DNA of 15,454 bases from contig CAYMPG010000034.1 of the NCBI GenBank assembly GCA_964392455.1, positions 1-15,454 of the forward strand, in the 5' to 3' direction. The position numbers and the translations under genes were made by a program. This stretch comes from SFEL01 sp964392455 (lineage in GTDB: Bacteria; Bacillota; Clostridia; Christensenellales; CAG-138). Under the pieces are notes generated by a model, which saw only the letters and a program-made list of their open reading frames with translations, was not told the DNA's origin and searched no databases. Position 1 is the first letter of the stretch. Each line of letters opens with the position of its first letter. Shown in pieces: positions 1 to 5,263 of this stretch.

Positions 1-13
1 CCTCGTCTTTCAT
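1..13 (-). CDS. Start of a further gene of the methyltransferase operon (runs off the left edge)
   Basis: On the minus strand the stop codon of the last complete methyltransferase overlaps an ATG in the arrangement TGATG (positions 15 to 11). The same stop/start overlap occurs between the first two methyltransferase genes. Only four codons (Met-Lys-Asp-Glu) are visible before the window ends. The ribosome binding site would be a weak AGAAAG. The inference is that the operon continues to the left. The function cannot be judged. Confidence 0.35.
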
Positions 14-804
14 CACTTTCTACCCACCAGCAGTGTCGAGCCTTGCAGCATCAGGTGCCCCGCTTCCTTCTTCGTCATGAACATTCCATCCGTTGTGTCG
101 ATCATCTGCACATCCCCATAGCCCATTTCCCGAAGCTTACGGCAAAATGCCTCCATGTCGCCATAGCGGTTTTTGCCCATTAAATCGTGAATGGCAAAGG
201 TTCCGCCTTTTTTCAGAACACGCAGGGTTTCCAGCAAAAGCTCCTGCTTATCTGCGCCTGTAATATTGTGATAAACGTAGTTGCTGGTAACGGCATCAAA
301 GGTCTCGTCCGGGAATGGCAAACTTATGGCATCGCCTTTTTGAAACTCGGTATTGCTTACGCCCTCAGCCTCGGCATTGCGCTGGCAAAGAGACAAGCTG
401 AATTCAGCATAATCCTTCCCCCAGCGGTCAACACCCACCATGTGCCCCTGTGGATTTCCTTTGGCACAGGCAATTGTCAAAGCGCCGCTGCCGCAGCCTA
501 TATCAAGGCCCTTGCCGCCCTCCGGCAGGATAACATAGTCTGCAATTTCCTCTACTATTTGGCGGGAAAGCTGCCGCTTTCCATCGTAGGAAAAAGCGTT
601 ATATGCCGTAATACTCCATTGCAGCGTTTTCCCGCAGCCCAAAGCAACAATGGCAAACAGTACACCCAGTATAACCCGCCAGCTTTCCGTTACCCAGAGC
701 CCGCAAAAGCCAAATACGATTAACGCCCCAAGGGACAGAATCGTTGCTCCGGCCATGCCTGCGATCAAAATTTTCGGCACCCAGTTCTTATAATTCGCTC
801 TCAT
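13..804 (-). CDS. Membrane-anchored class I SAM-dependent methyltransferase
   Basis: A 263-residue protein with two hydrophobic helices at the N terminus (about residues 11-37 and 42-58), followed by a Rossmann-type methyltransferase domain. The SAM-binding motif I is GLDIGCGSGALT at about residues 99-110, an acidic residue follows in GVDRW near 126, and RVLKKGGTFAIHDL marks the usual post-motif III region. The target is unknown. I chose the ATG at 804 rather than the in-frame ATG at 837, because AAGGAG sits just upstream and the longer form would extend deeper into the preceding gene. It overlaps the end of the upstream methyltransferase by 17 bases, so the two are probably translationally coupled. 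The membrane anchor suggests a hydrophobic or membrane-located substrate, which is inference. It could equally be annotated as a generic UbiE/SmtA-type methyltransferase. Confidence 0.85.
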   Translation of the reverse strand: MRANYKNWVPKILIAGMAGATILSLGALIVFGFCGLWVTESWRVILGVLFAIVALGCGKTLQWSITAYNAFSYDGKRQLSRQIVEEIADYVILPEGGKGLDIGCGSGALTIACAKGNPQGHMVGVDRWGKDYAEFSLSLCQRNAEAEGVSNTEFQKGDAISLPFPDETFDAVTSNYVYHNITGADKQELLLETLRVLKKGGTFAIHDLMGKNRYGDMEAFCRKLREMGYGDVQMIDTTDGMFMTKKEAGHLMLQGSTLLVGRK

Positions 805-1495
805 GCTTTTCTCCTTTTCTGCAAATAAACCAGGCAATGCCCTTCACATTGCCAATTTCCACAGTATCGTACATTCCTTCCAGCCGTACTTTCAGGCTTT
901 TCACCGTTTCATAGGGTGGGATAAAGAACCTCATTGGCTGGTATATATGCCAGATAAACCAATCCGTTCGCCCAAAACTGTCTTTTACATAAAAGCAGCC
1001 GCAAAATGTGCCGCCGGGTTTCAGTACACGGAAGGTTTCTCGGTAGGCCGCCTCCTTGTCTGGGAATGCATGAAACCCATTCAGGGACAGAACGATATCA
1101 AACGTGTCATCGGCAAAGGTGAGCGCACCCACATCCCCCTGCTGAAAGCAGACATTAGAAAGTCCCAACCGCTTCGCTTTTTCCTGTGCCTGCCCCATCA
1201 TATCCGGAGAGTAATCCAAGCAGGTGATGTCAGCATTGGGCAGGGTCTTATACAGCGGCATGGTCAATACACCTGTGCCCACCGGAACTTCCAGCAGCTT
1301 TCCGCTGAAATCCGTGGGTATGCCGGACAGGGCGCGTGCCAAATACTCATCGCACTCCCCCTTGTCCATTCCCCAGACTGCACGGCAAACCGCCTTGCCG
1401 CCCACCGTGGAGCAGGTGATCATGCCGTCATAAAAGCTGTTGCTCCCAGTTAACCTATAGGCGCTTTGAATGGTTCCCTTTCGGCCCACATCCAT
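788..1495 (-). CDS. Class I SAM-dependent methyltransferase
   Basis: A 235-residue soluble protein with motif I as LLEVPVGTGVLTMP at about residues 67-80, CLDYSPDMM (the acidic ribose-binding strand) at about 92-100, DDTFDIVLSLNGFHAFPD near 129-146 and FRVLKPGGTF near 155-164. These are the hallmarks of the Methyltransf_11/25 type. Motif I has Val-Pro-Val where Asp-x-Gly is common, which is tolerated in this family. I chose the ATG at 1495 over the one at 1510: it overlaps the previous stop as TGATG and has AAAGGGG five to six bases upstream, whereas the longer start has no good ribosome binding site. It is the middle gene of the trio. No substrate can be named. Confidence 0.85.
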   Translation of the reverse strand: MDVGRKGTIQSAYRLTGSNSFYDGMITCSTVGGKAVCRAVWGMDKGECDEYLARALSGIPTDFSGKLLEVPVGTGVLTMPLYKTLPNADITCLDYSPDMMGQAQEKAKRLGLSNVCFQQGDVGALTFADDTFDIVLSLNGFHAFPDKEAAYRETFRVLKPGGTFCGCFYVKDSFGRTDWFIWHIYQPMRFFIPPYETVKSLKVRLEGMYDTVEIGNVKGIAWFICRKGEKHESEL

Positions 1496-2097
1496 CACCC
1501 CTTTACACATTCCACATAAGTCAGAGGAAAACTTGCCTTTAATACTTCGCTTTTTTGCACCGTCCAGCCCTGCTCCCGCAGGAAATCCAGATAGCTTTCA
1601 CTTGACCATTTGCTGTACTGCCGAAAGCCCACCAGCGTCATGAAAAACGCTTTGACGTTACCGAAAAAGTCATTACCGGCGTGGGTAAAGGTCGGCGCAA
1701 TCAGCACGCCGTCATCCTTCAGCACCCGCCGCATTTCTGCCAGTGCCTTCTCAGGCTCCGGAATGATATGCAGTGCGTTGGACACGATAATCACATCAAA
1801 AGACCCGTCACCATAGGGTAAATGGAACATATCCTGCACCGAAAAATCGATCTTTGCAGTGCTGACGCCCCGCTTTGCCTGTTCAATCATCTCAGGCGAT
1901 GCGTCCGTTGCTTCAATATGCTCAGCAGCAGAGGCAACAGCTTTTGCAATCAGCCCCGTGCCGGTGGCCAGCTCCAGCACCTGCCTGTGCTGCACCACGG
2001 GATAAATCATGGTATACATCTGCTCATAGGCTTGATGGTCTTTTTTCATAAAGCGGTTATAAATTTTTGCCGTGCGATCCCAAAATGTTTTTTTCAT
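1495..2097 (-). CDS. Class I SAM-dependent methyltransferase, first gene of the trio
   Basis: A 200-residue protein with motif I LELATGTGLI at about residues 41-50, EATDASPEMIEQAK at about 62-75, GDGSFDVIIVSNALHIIPEP at about 96-115 and RRVLKDDGVLIAPTF near 123-137. The C-terminal region (FRQYSKWSSESYLDFLREQGW) resembles the UbiE/PhcB-like small methyltransferases. The start at 2097 has AAGGAGA eight bases upstream. An in-frame ATG at 2115 lies before that site and is rejected. None of its 11 isoleucine codons is ATA by my hand count, in contrast to most genes in the window. It is transcribed away from guaA in the same direction, and an 18-bp inverted repeat lies just ahead of its ribosome binding site. 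The substrate is unknown. Confidence 0.85.
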   Translation of the reverse strand: MKKTFWDRTAKIYNRFMKKDHQAYEQMYTMIYPVVQHRQVLELATGTGLIAKAVASAAEHIEATDASPEMIEQAKRGVSTAKIDFSVQDMFHLPYGDGSFDVIIVSNALHIIPEPEKALAEMRRVLKDDGVLIAPTFTHAGNDFFGNVKAFFMTLVGFRQYSKWSSESYLDFLREQGWTVQKSEVLKASFPLTYVECVKG

Positions 2098-2118
2098 ATG
2101 CAACATCTCCTTCATATC

Positions 2119-2136
2119 AGTTAGCCGCAGCTAACT
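2119..2136. promoter_or_regulatory. Perfect inverted repeat, candidate operator or leader hairpin
   Basis: The sequence on the plus strand is AGTTAGC-CGCA-GCTAACT, a perfect 7-bp dyad with a 4-base spacer. It ends about 22 bases upstream of the start codon of the first methyltransferase and just upstream of its AAGGAG. The TTAG/CTAA half-sites resemble binding sites of iron- or manganese-dependent DtxR-family repressors. That match is only by eye, so the regulator is a guess. Confidence 0.45.
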
Positions 2137-2147
2137 CATTTCCTTTT

Positions 2148-2173
2148 GAAAAGCCGCCGTTTGGCAGCTTTTC
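2148..2173. terminator. Hairpin between guaA and the methyltransferases, possible weak terminator
   Basis: GAAAAGC and GCTTTTC form a 7-bp stem. It is extended by three more GC pairs after one mismatch, with a GTTT loop. On the minus strand the GC-rich part of the stem is followed by TTTTC, so it could partly terminate guaA transcripts. The T-run is short, and readthrough into the methyltransferases is plausible. I found no convincing -35/-10 pair for the methyltransferases between here and guaA. Confidence 0.35.
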
Positions 2174-2256
2174 GGTTTATACAAGCGTTTCTTTATATCG
2201 GCCGCACACCCAGATATGCGGTGGGCCGCTTTTCCCCGCCGGGTTGTGGCTTGGGA

Positions 2257-3237
2257 TTACTCCCACTCTATCGTTCCCACAGGCTTGGGGGTAAGGTCGT
2301 AAAGGACACGGTTGATGCCGCCCACCTCGGAGGTGATGCGGGCAGTGATGCGATGGAGCAGCGGGTAGGGTATTTCCTCGATGGTAGCGGACATGGCATC
2401 TAGGCTGTTGACCGCACGGATGATGGCGGGCCAGCCCTCGTAGCGCTTGCCGTCCTTTACGCCTACGCTGCGGGTGTCCGGCACGGCGATGAAGTACTGC
2501 CATACCTTGCCTGCAAGGCCGGCCTTGTCAAATTCCTCGCGGAGGATGGCATCTGCCTCACGCAGGGCGTGCAGCCTGTCGCGGGTGATGGCACCAAGGC
2601 ACCTTACGCCGAGGCCGGGGCCCGGGAAGGGCTGACGGTATACCATGCTATCGGGAAGGCCCAGTGCGGAGCCCACCATGCGTACCTCATCCTTAAACAG
2701 CAGCTTTACCGGCTCCACCAGCTCAAACTGCATATCCTCAGGCAGACCGCCCACGTTGTGATGGGCCTTTACGCCGTCGCTTTCCAGAATATCAGGATAG
2801 ATGGTGCCCTGAGCCAGGAAGGATATGCCCTCCAGCTTGCTGGCCTCCTCATCAAATACCTTTATAAACTCGCCGCCGATAATCTTGCGCTTCTTTTCAG
2901 GCTCTGTTACGCCTGCAAGAAGGTCAAGGAACCTGTCAGTTGCATCCACATATATCAGGTTTGCACCCAGCTCTCTGCCGAATACCTCTATTACCTGCTC
3001 GGATTCGCCCTTTCTCATAAGACCGTGGTTTACATGCACGCAGACCAGCTGCTTGCCTATAGCCCTTATCAGGAGCGCTGCAACCACAGAGCTGTCCACT
3101 CCGCCGGACAGTGCCAGCAATACCTTCTTGTCGCCTACCTGGCTGCGTATGGCCTCCACCTGCTCTGCGATAAAGGCCTCCGCCAGGGCTTTAGTGTTTA
3201 TACGCTGCATTTCCTGGGGTCGGATATTATTGTTCAT
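2257..3237 (-). CDS. guaA: GMP synthase, ATP-pyrophosphatase/dimerisation subunit (no glutaminase domain)
   Basis: This catalyses amination of XMP to GMP using ATP, the last step of guanine nucleotide synthesis. The 326-residue protein carries the PP-loop SGGVDSS at residues 44-50, the NHGLMRKGE segment (70-78), LAQGTIYPDILES (141-153), KAHHNVGGLPE (157-167), RQPFPGPGLGVRCLG (201-215) and the conserved end DLTPKPVGTIEWE. Typical bacterial GuaA is about 510-525 residues with an N-terminal class I glutamine amidotransferase domain. That domain is absent here. The ORF starts at an ATG with GGAGG seven bases upstream and a strong promoter close behind, so it is not simply a truncated annotation. 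It may use free ammonia or pair with a separately encoded amidotransferase, as the two-subunit archaeal enzymes do. No such partner gene is in the window. Confidence 0.95.
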   Translation of the reverse strand: MNNNIRPQEMQRINTKALAEAFIAEQVEAIRSQVGDKKVLLALSGGVDSSVVAALLIRAIGKQLVCVHVNHGLMRKGESEQVIEVFGRELGANLIYVDATDRFLDLLAGVTEPEKKRKIIGGEFIKVFDEEASKLEGISFLAQGTIYPDILESDGVKAHHNVGGLPEDMQFELVEPVKLLFKDEVRMVGSALGLPDSMVYRQPFPGPGLGVRCLGAITRDRLHALREADAILREEFDKAGLAGKVWQYFIAVPDTRSVGVKDGKRYEGWPAIIRAVNSLDAMSATIEEIPYPLLHRITARITSEVGGINRVLYDLTPKPVGTIEWE

Positions 3238-3273
3238 CAGTCTGCCTCCACATTTTTCGTGAGATTATATGTT

Positions 3274-3302
3274 ATTATACCTTTCATTTTTTCCCGGCGC
3301 AA
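3274..3302 (-). promoter_or_regulatory. Sigma-70/SigA-type promoter of guaA
   Basis: On the minus strand TTGCGC (3302-3297) is separated by 17 bases from TATAAT (3279-3274). The expected transcription start leaves a leader of only about 30 bases before the guaA ATG, too short for a purine riboswitch. Confidence 0.75.
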
Positions 3303-3307
3303 TATTC

Positions 3308-3330
3308 CCATACATCAATTGATAATATGG
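3308..3330. promoter_or_regulatory. Dyad next to the guaA -35, candidate operator
   Basis: The palindrome ATCAATTGAT (3314-3323) is flanked by CCATA (3308-3312) and TATGG (3326-3330), giving a nearly perfect 23-bp dyad. It begins six bases beyond the guaA -35 element and lies between the two divergent promoters, so it could bind a regulator of guaA, of the HAD gene, or of both. The regulator is unknown. Confidence 0.35.
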
Positions 3331-3393
3331 CAGTATCCATGCAGCTTATGGGTATGCTTAAATTGGCCATTGCCTGGGAAATATATGGGGGTG

Positions 3394-3422
3394 TACCCTT
3401 TTGCCCGGGTTTATGGTATGAT
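3394..3422 (+). promoter_or_regulatory. Probable promoter of the HAD hydrolase gene (extended -10)
   Basis: TATGAT at 3417-3422 is preceded by TG one base upstream (TGgTATGAT), an extended -10. At the -35 position, 17 bases away, lies TACCCT (3394-3399), which does not match TTGACA. The same TACCCTTT at the same spacing occurs before the GH94 gene. Confidence 0.45.
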
Positions 3423-3471
3423 ATTGGCCTACCCGCAAAAATCAGCCAAATATAAAGGAAGGGTGAATGCC

Positions 3472-4182
3472 ATGACTGTTACCGCCATTTTGTTTGACCT
3501 TGACGGAACTCTGCTCCCATTGGAGCAGGATGAATTCACTATGACCTATATCAAGAGCATTTCAGCCAGCGCAGCCACCCTGGGCTACTCTCCCGAGGAA
3601 TTTGCAAAGGTCCTCTGGGGAGGCACCGCCGCAATGGTAAAAAACACCGGCGAAAAAACCAATGAGCAGGTATTCTGGGAGTACTTTGCCTCGGTATACG
3701 GCAGCGCAGCCCTTAAGGATATACCGTTTTTTGATAATTACTACCTGACGGAGTTTCAGCGCATAAGGGATATATGCAGCTTTGAGCCCATGGTGCCTGA
3801 GCTTATAAAGGCACTGCAGCAGAGCGGCCTCAGGCTGGCGGTTGCCACCAACCCCTTCTTCCCCGCCGTTGCCACCCGGAGCAGGATTCGCTGGGCGGGC
3901 CTTGAGCCGGAGGACTTTGAGCTGTATACCACCTATGAAAACTCCCGCCACTGCAAGCCTGACCTCCAGTATTACTGCGACATAATGGACACCCTGGGCC
4001 TTAAGGCCCAGGAGTGCATAATGGTAGGCAATGACGTGGGGGAGGATATGATAGCAAAAGAGCTTGGCATGGGCGTATTTCTCCTTACAGACCACATAGT
4101 CAACAGGGAGAATAAGGATATATCCCAATACCCCCACGGCGGCTTCAAGGAGCTGTCTGTATTTCTGAACAGCCTGCTGTAA
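3472..4182 (+). CDS. HAD-superfamily phosphatase
   Basis: A 236-residue protein with all four HAD motifs: DLDGT at residues 9-13 (Asp9 nucleophile, Asp11 acid/base), VATNP at 124-128 (motif II Thr126), the lysine of CKPD at 161-164 (motif III), and VGNDVGED at 185-192 (motif IV, Mg2+ binding). The long insert between motifs I and II (about residues 15-110) is a helical cap, as in the phosphoglycolate phosphatase/Gph-like group. The substrate cannot be deduced. The reading frame is open far upstream, opposite guaA. The start is nevertheless set at 3472 by AAGGAAGGG about eight bases before it and by the position of motif I, normally 8-12 residues from the N terminus. It converges on the XRE gene with 13 bases between stop codons and no obvious terminator. 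Confidence 0.9.
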   Translation: MTVTAILFDLDGTLLPLEQDEFTMTYIKSISASAATLGYSPEEFAKVLWGGTAAMVKNTGEKTNEQVFWEYFASVYGSAALKDIPFFDNYYLTEFQRIRDICSFEPMVPELIKALQQSGLRLAVATNPFFPAVATRSRIRWAGLEPEDFELYTTYENSRHCKPDLQYYCDIMDTLGLKAQECIMVGNDVGEDMIAKELGMGVFLLTDHIVNRENKDISQYPHGGFKELSVFLNSLL

Positions 4183-4195
4183 TACCCCTTAGGCG

Positions 4196-4897
4196 TCAGC
4201 TTCTTTCCCCGTTCAGGGATACTGCAAAAGCACCGCCCGCAAGCACAAATATGCTATTCAGCACCGGAAGCTGCCACAGCAGGGTATAAATGTATTTATA
4301 ATAAAAGCTCTCTATATACAGGCCCAGCATCATAGGGCCGCCATGCTCATTTTTCACCACATCGGCAGCGGCTCCATATATCTGCGCCACCTCTGTGAAA
4401 GCCCACAAAAGCCACCCTGCCATAATAATCGCCAGAGCTGCAAGCAGTGCCCTTGAGCGGCCAATATGCAGCTCGTTTTTGTGTACATACAGCTCATAAA
4501 AGCGCACCAGCCCCCACCCGAGCGCCCAGCACACCACAGGAATCACAATGGTAATATACCCCTGCCCATAGGCTAGGTATCCTTCCGTGCTCCTGTTTAC
4601 TATAAGGGCCGAGTGCCTGAGGGAGCTCATCAGCAGGAAAACAAATACTGCAATTCCCATCACCAGCCACAGCCTCAGCTTTTTTCGCCTGCCTCCAATA
4701 TCATACAGCAGCGCTTCCCCGCTCACCCCAAGGGCCTCTGCTATCTTGCCTATGGTTTCATAATCCGGCTGTGACCTGCCCGTTTCATAATTTGAAATGG
4801 TCTGCCGGGTAGTAAATATCCTTGCCGCCAGCTCATCCTGCGTCATGCCGCAGGCGATGCGGTGGGCTCTGATGTTTTTTGATACGATCTCGCTCAT
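4196..4897 (-). CDS. XRE-family helix-turn-helix protein with four membrane helices
   Basis: A 233-residue protein. Residues 1-65 form a Cro/CI-type HTH: IRAHRIACGMTQDELAARI, then TTRQTISNYETGRSQPDYET with the recognition helix around residues 29-40, then IAEALGVS. After a basic linker (GRRKKLR, 69-75) come hydrophobic segments at about 76-92, 113-132, 149-168 and 203-227. This makes it a membrane-bound DNA-binding protein. Such fusions are common in Clostridia, often as sensors for a neighbouring transport or stress gene, but no partner is evident. The start at 4897 has AAAGGAA about nine bases upstream. Its upstream region holds an 8-bp dyad at 4958-4978. The ligand and targets are unknown. 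Confidence 0.85.
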   Translation of the reverse strand: MSEIVSKNIRAHRIACGMTQDELAARIFTTRQTISNYETGRSQPDYETIGKIAEALGVSGEALLYDIGGRRKKLRLWLVMGIAVFVFLLMSSLRHSALIVNRSTEGYLAYGQGYITIVIPVVCWALGWGLVRFYELYVHKNELHIGRSRALLAALAIIMAGWLLWAFTEVAQIYGAAADVVKNEHGGPMMLGLYIESFYYKYIYTLLWQLPVLNSIFVLAGGAFAVSLNGERS

Positions 4898-4957
4898 GTT
4901 TTGCCGTTCCTTTCTGGTTTTGTCACCATCATGATACAGAGGGTGCCGCTAAAAGTC

Positions 4958-4978
4958 GCGCAAAGCGCTCCTTTGCGC
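4958..4978. promoter_or_regulatory. Inverted repeat upstream of the XRE gene
   Basis: GCGCAAAG and CTTTGCGC form a perfect 8-bp dyad around a 5-base spacer, about 60 bases upstream of the XRE start codon. On the minus strand it is followed by GACTTTTAG, a poor T-run. It may be an operator for autoregulation by the XRE protein or a leader hairpin. There is no evidence to choose between them. Confidence 0.4.
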
Positions 4979-5056
4979 TGCACAAAATGCATATTCTCCC
5001 CGTAAGGCATCCGCTCAGCTATTTCGATTGTTCCATTTAGAATGTATACTTATTCT

Positions 5057-5086
5057 TTGTTCATGAAAAACTATCAAAACTATATA
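5057..5086 (+). promoter_or_regulatory. Candidate glmS promoter
   Basis: TTGTTC (5057-5062) and TATATA (5081-5086) are 18 bases apart. Transcription would start near 5093, directly before the 5' arm of the leader stem described next. A second possible start is the extended -10 TGaTAGAAT at 5108-5116, which would exclude that stem. Confidence 0.45.
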
Positions 5087-5094
5087 CAAGCCAA

Positions 5095-5231
5095 CCCACC
5101 GGGTATGTGATAGAATAAATTTGGTATTATTAGCCATTATCCTAAGCCATTCTACGCAATGGGCCACAGGTATCCCCTTCCCTTCAGGAGCCGTATGCGC
5201 TGCATTTATATGCAGCACACGCCCCGGTGGG
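5095..5231 (+). promoter_or_regulatory. Candidate structured 5' leader of glmS
   Basis: CCCACCGGG (5095-5103) is perfectly complementary to CCCGGTGGG (5223-5231) and could form a 9-bp closing stem. Inside are the hairpins CCATT-CTACGC-AATGG (5147-5162) and GCTGCAT-TTAT-ATGCAGC (5199-5216). The ribosome binding site AAAGGAG follows 21 bases after the closing stem. The architecture resembles a riboswitch-like leader. I see none of the conserved core of the glmS ribozyme, the usual control element of glmS in many Bacillota. The fold has been judged by eye only. Confidence 0.4.
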
Positions 5232-5263
5232 ATTCACATATCAAGCATTATAAAGGAGCTAAC

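Larger units (their letters stand above)
4898..5263. other. Divergent intergenic region between the XRE gene and glmS (366 bases)
   Basis: No credible gene is seen here. It holds the XRE leader with a dyad at 4958-4978, a small dyad AGAAT-8-ATTCT at 5038-5055, a candidate glmS promoter at 5057-5086 and a possible structured glmS leader from about 5093. The 67-residue minus-strand ORF at 5015-5218 overlaps these elements, lacks a good ribosome binding site and resembles no protein I know. Confidence 0.6.

Noticed and set aside
187..723. Plus-strand 178-codon frame within the first methyltransferase
   Set aside because: It is a shadow of the minus-strand methyltransferase, which has intact motifs and a good ribosome binding site.
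2569..3471. A long upstream extension of the HAD frame opposite guaA
   Set aside because: It is antisense to conserved GuaA. HAD motif I and a good ribosome binding site place the start at 3472.
5015..5218. 67-codon minus-strand ORF in the XRE-glmS intergenic region
   Set aside because: It has no good ribosome binding site and no protein similarity I can recognise, and it overlaps promoter and leader elements.
5100..5262. A glmS ribozyme
   Set aside because: The conserved catalytic-core sequence just after the cleavage site, as I remember it, is not present. Only a generic structured leader can be proposed.
5159..5263. A 35-residue N-terminal extension of GlmS
   Set aside because: GlmS needs Cys directly after the initiator Met, and the ribosome binding site lies just before 5264.
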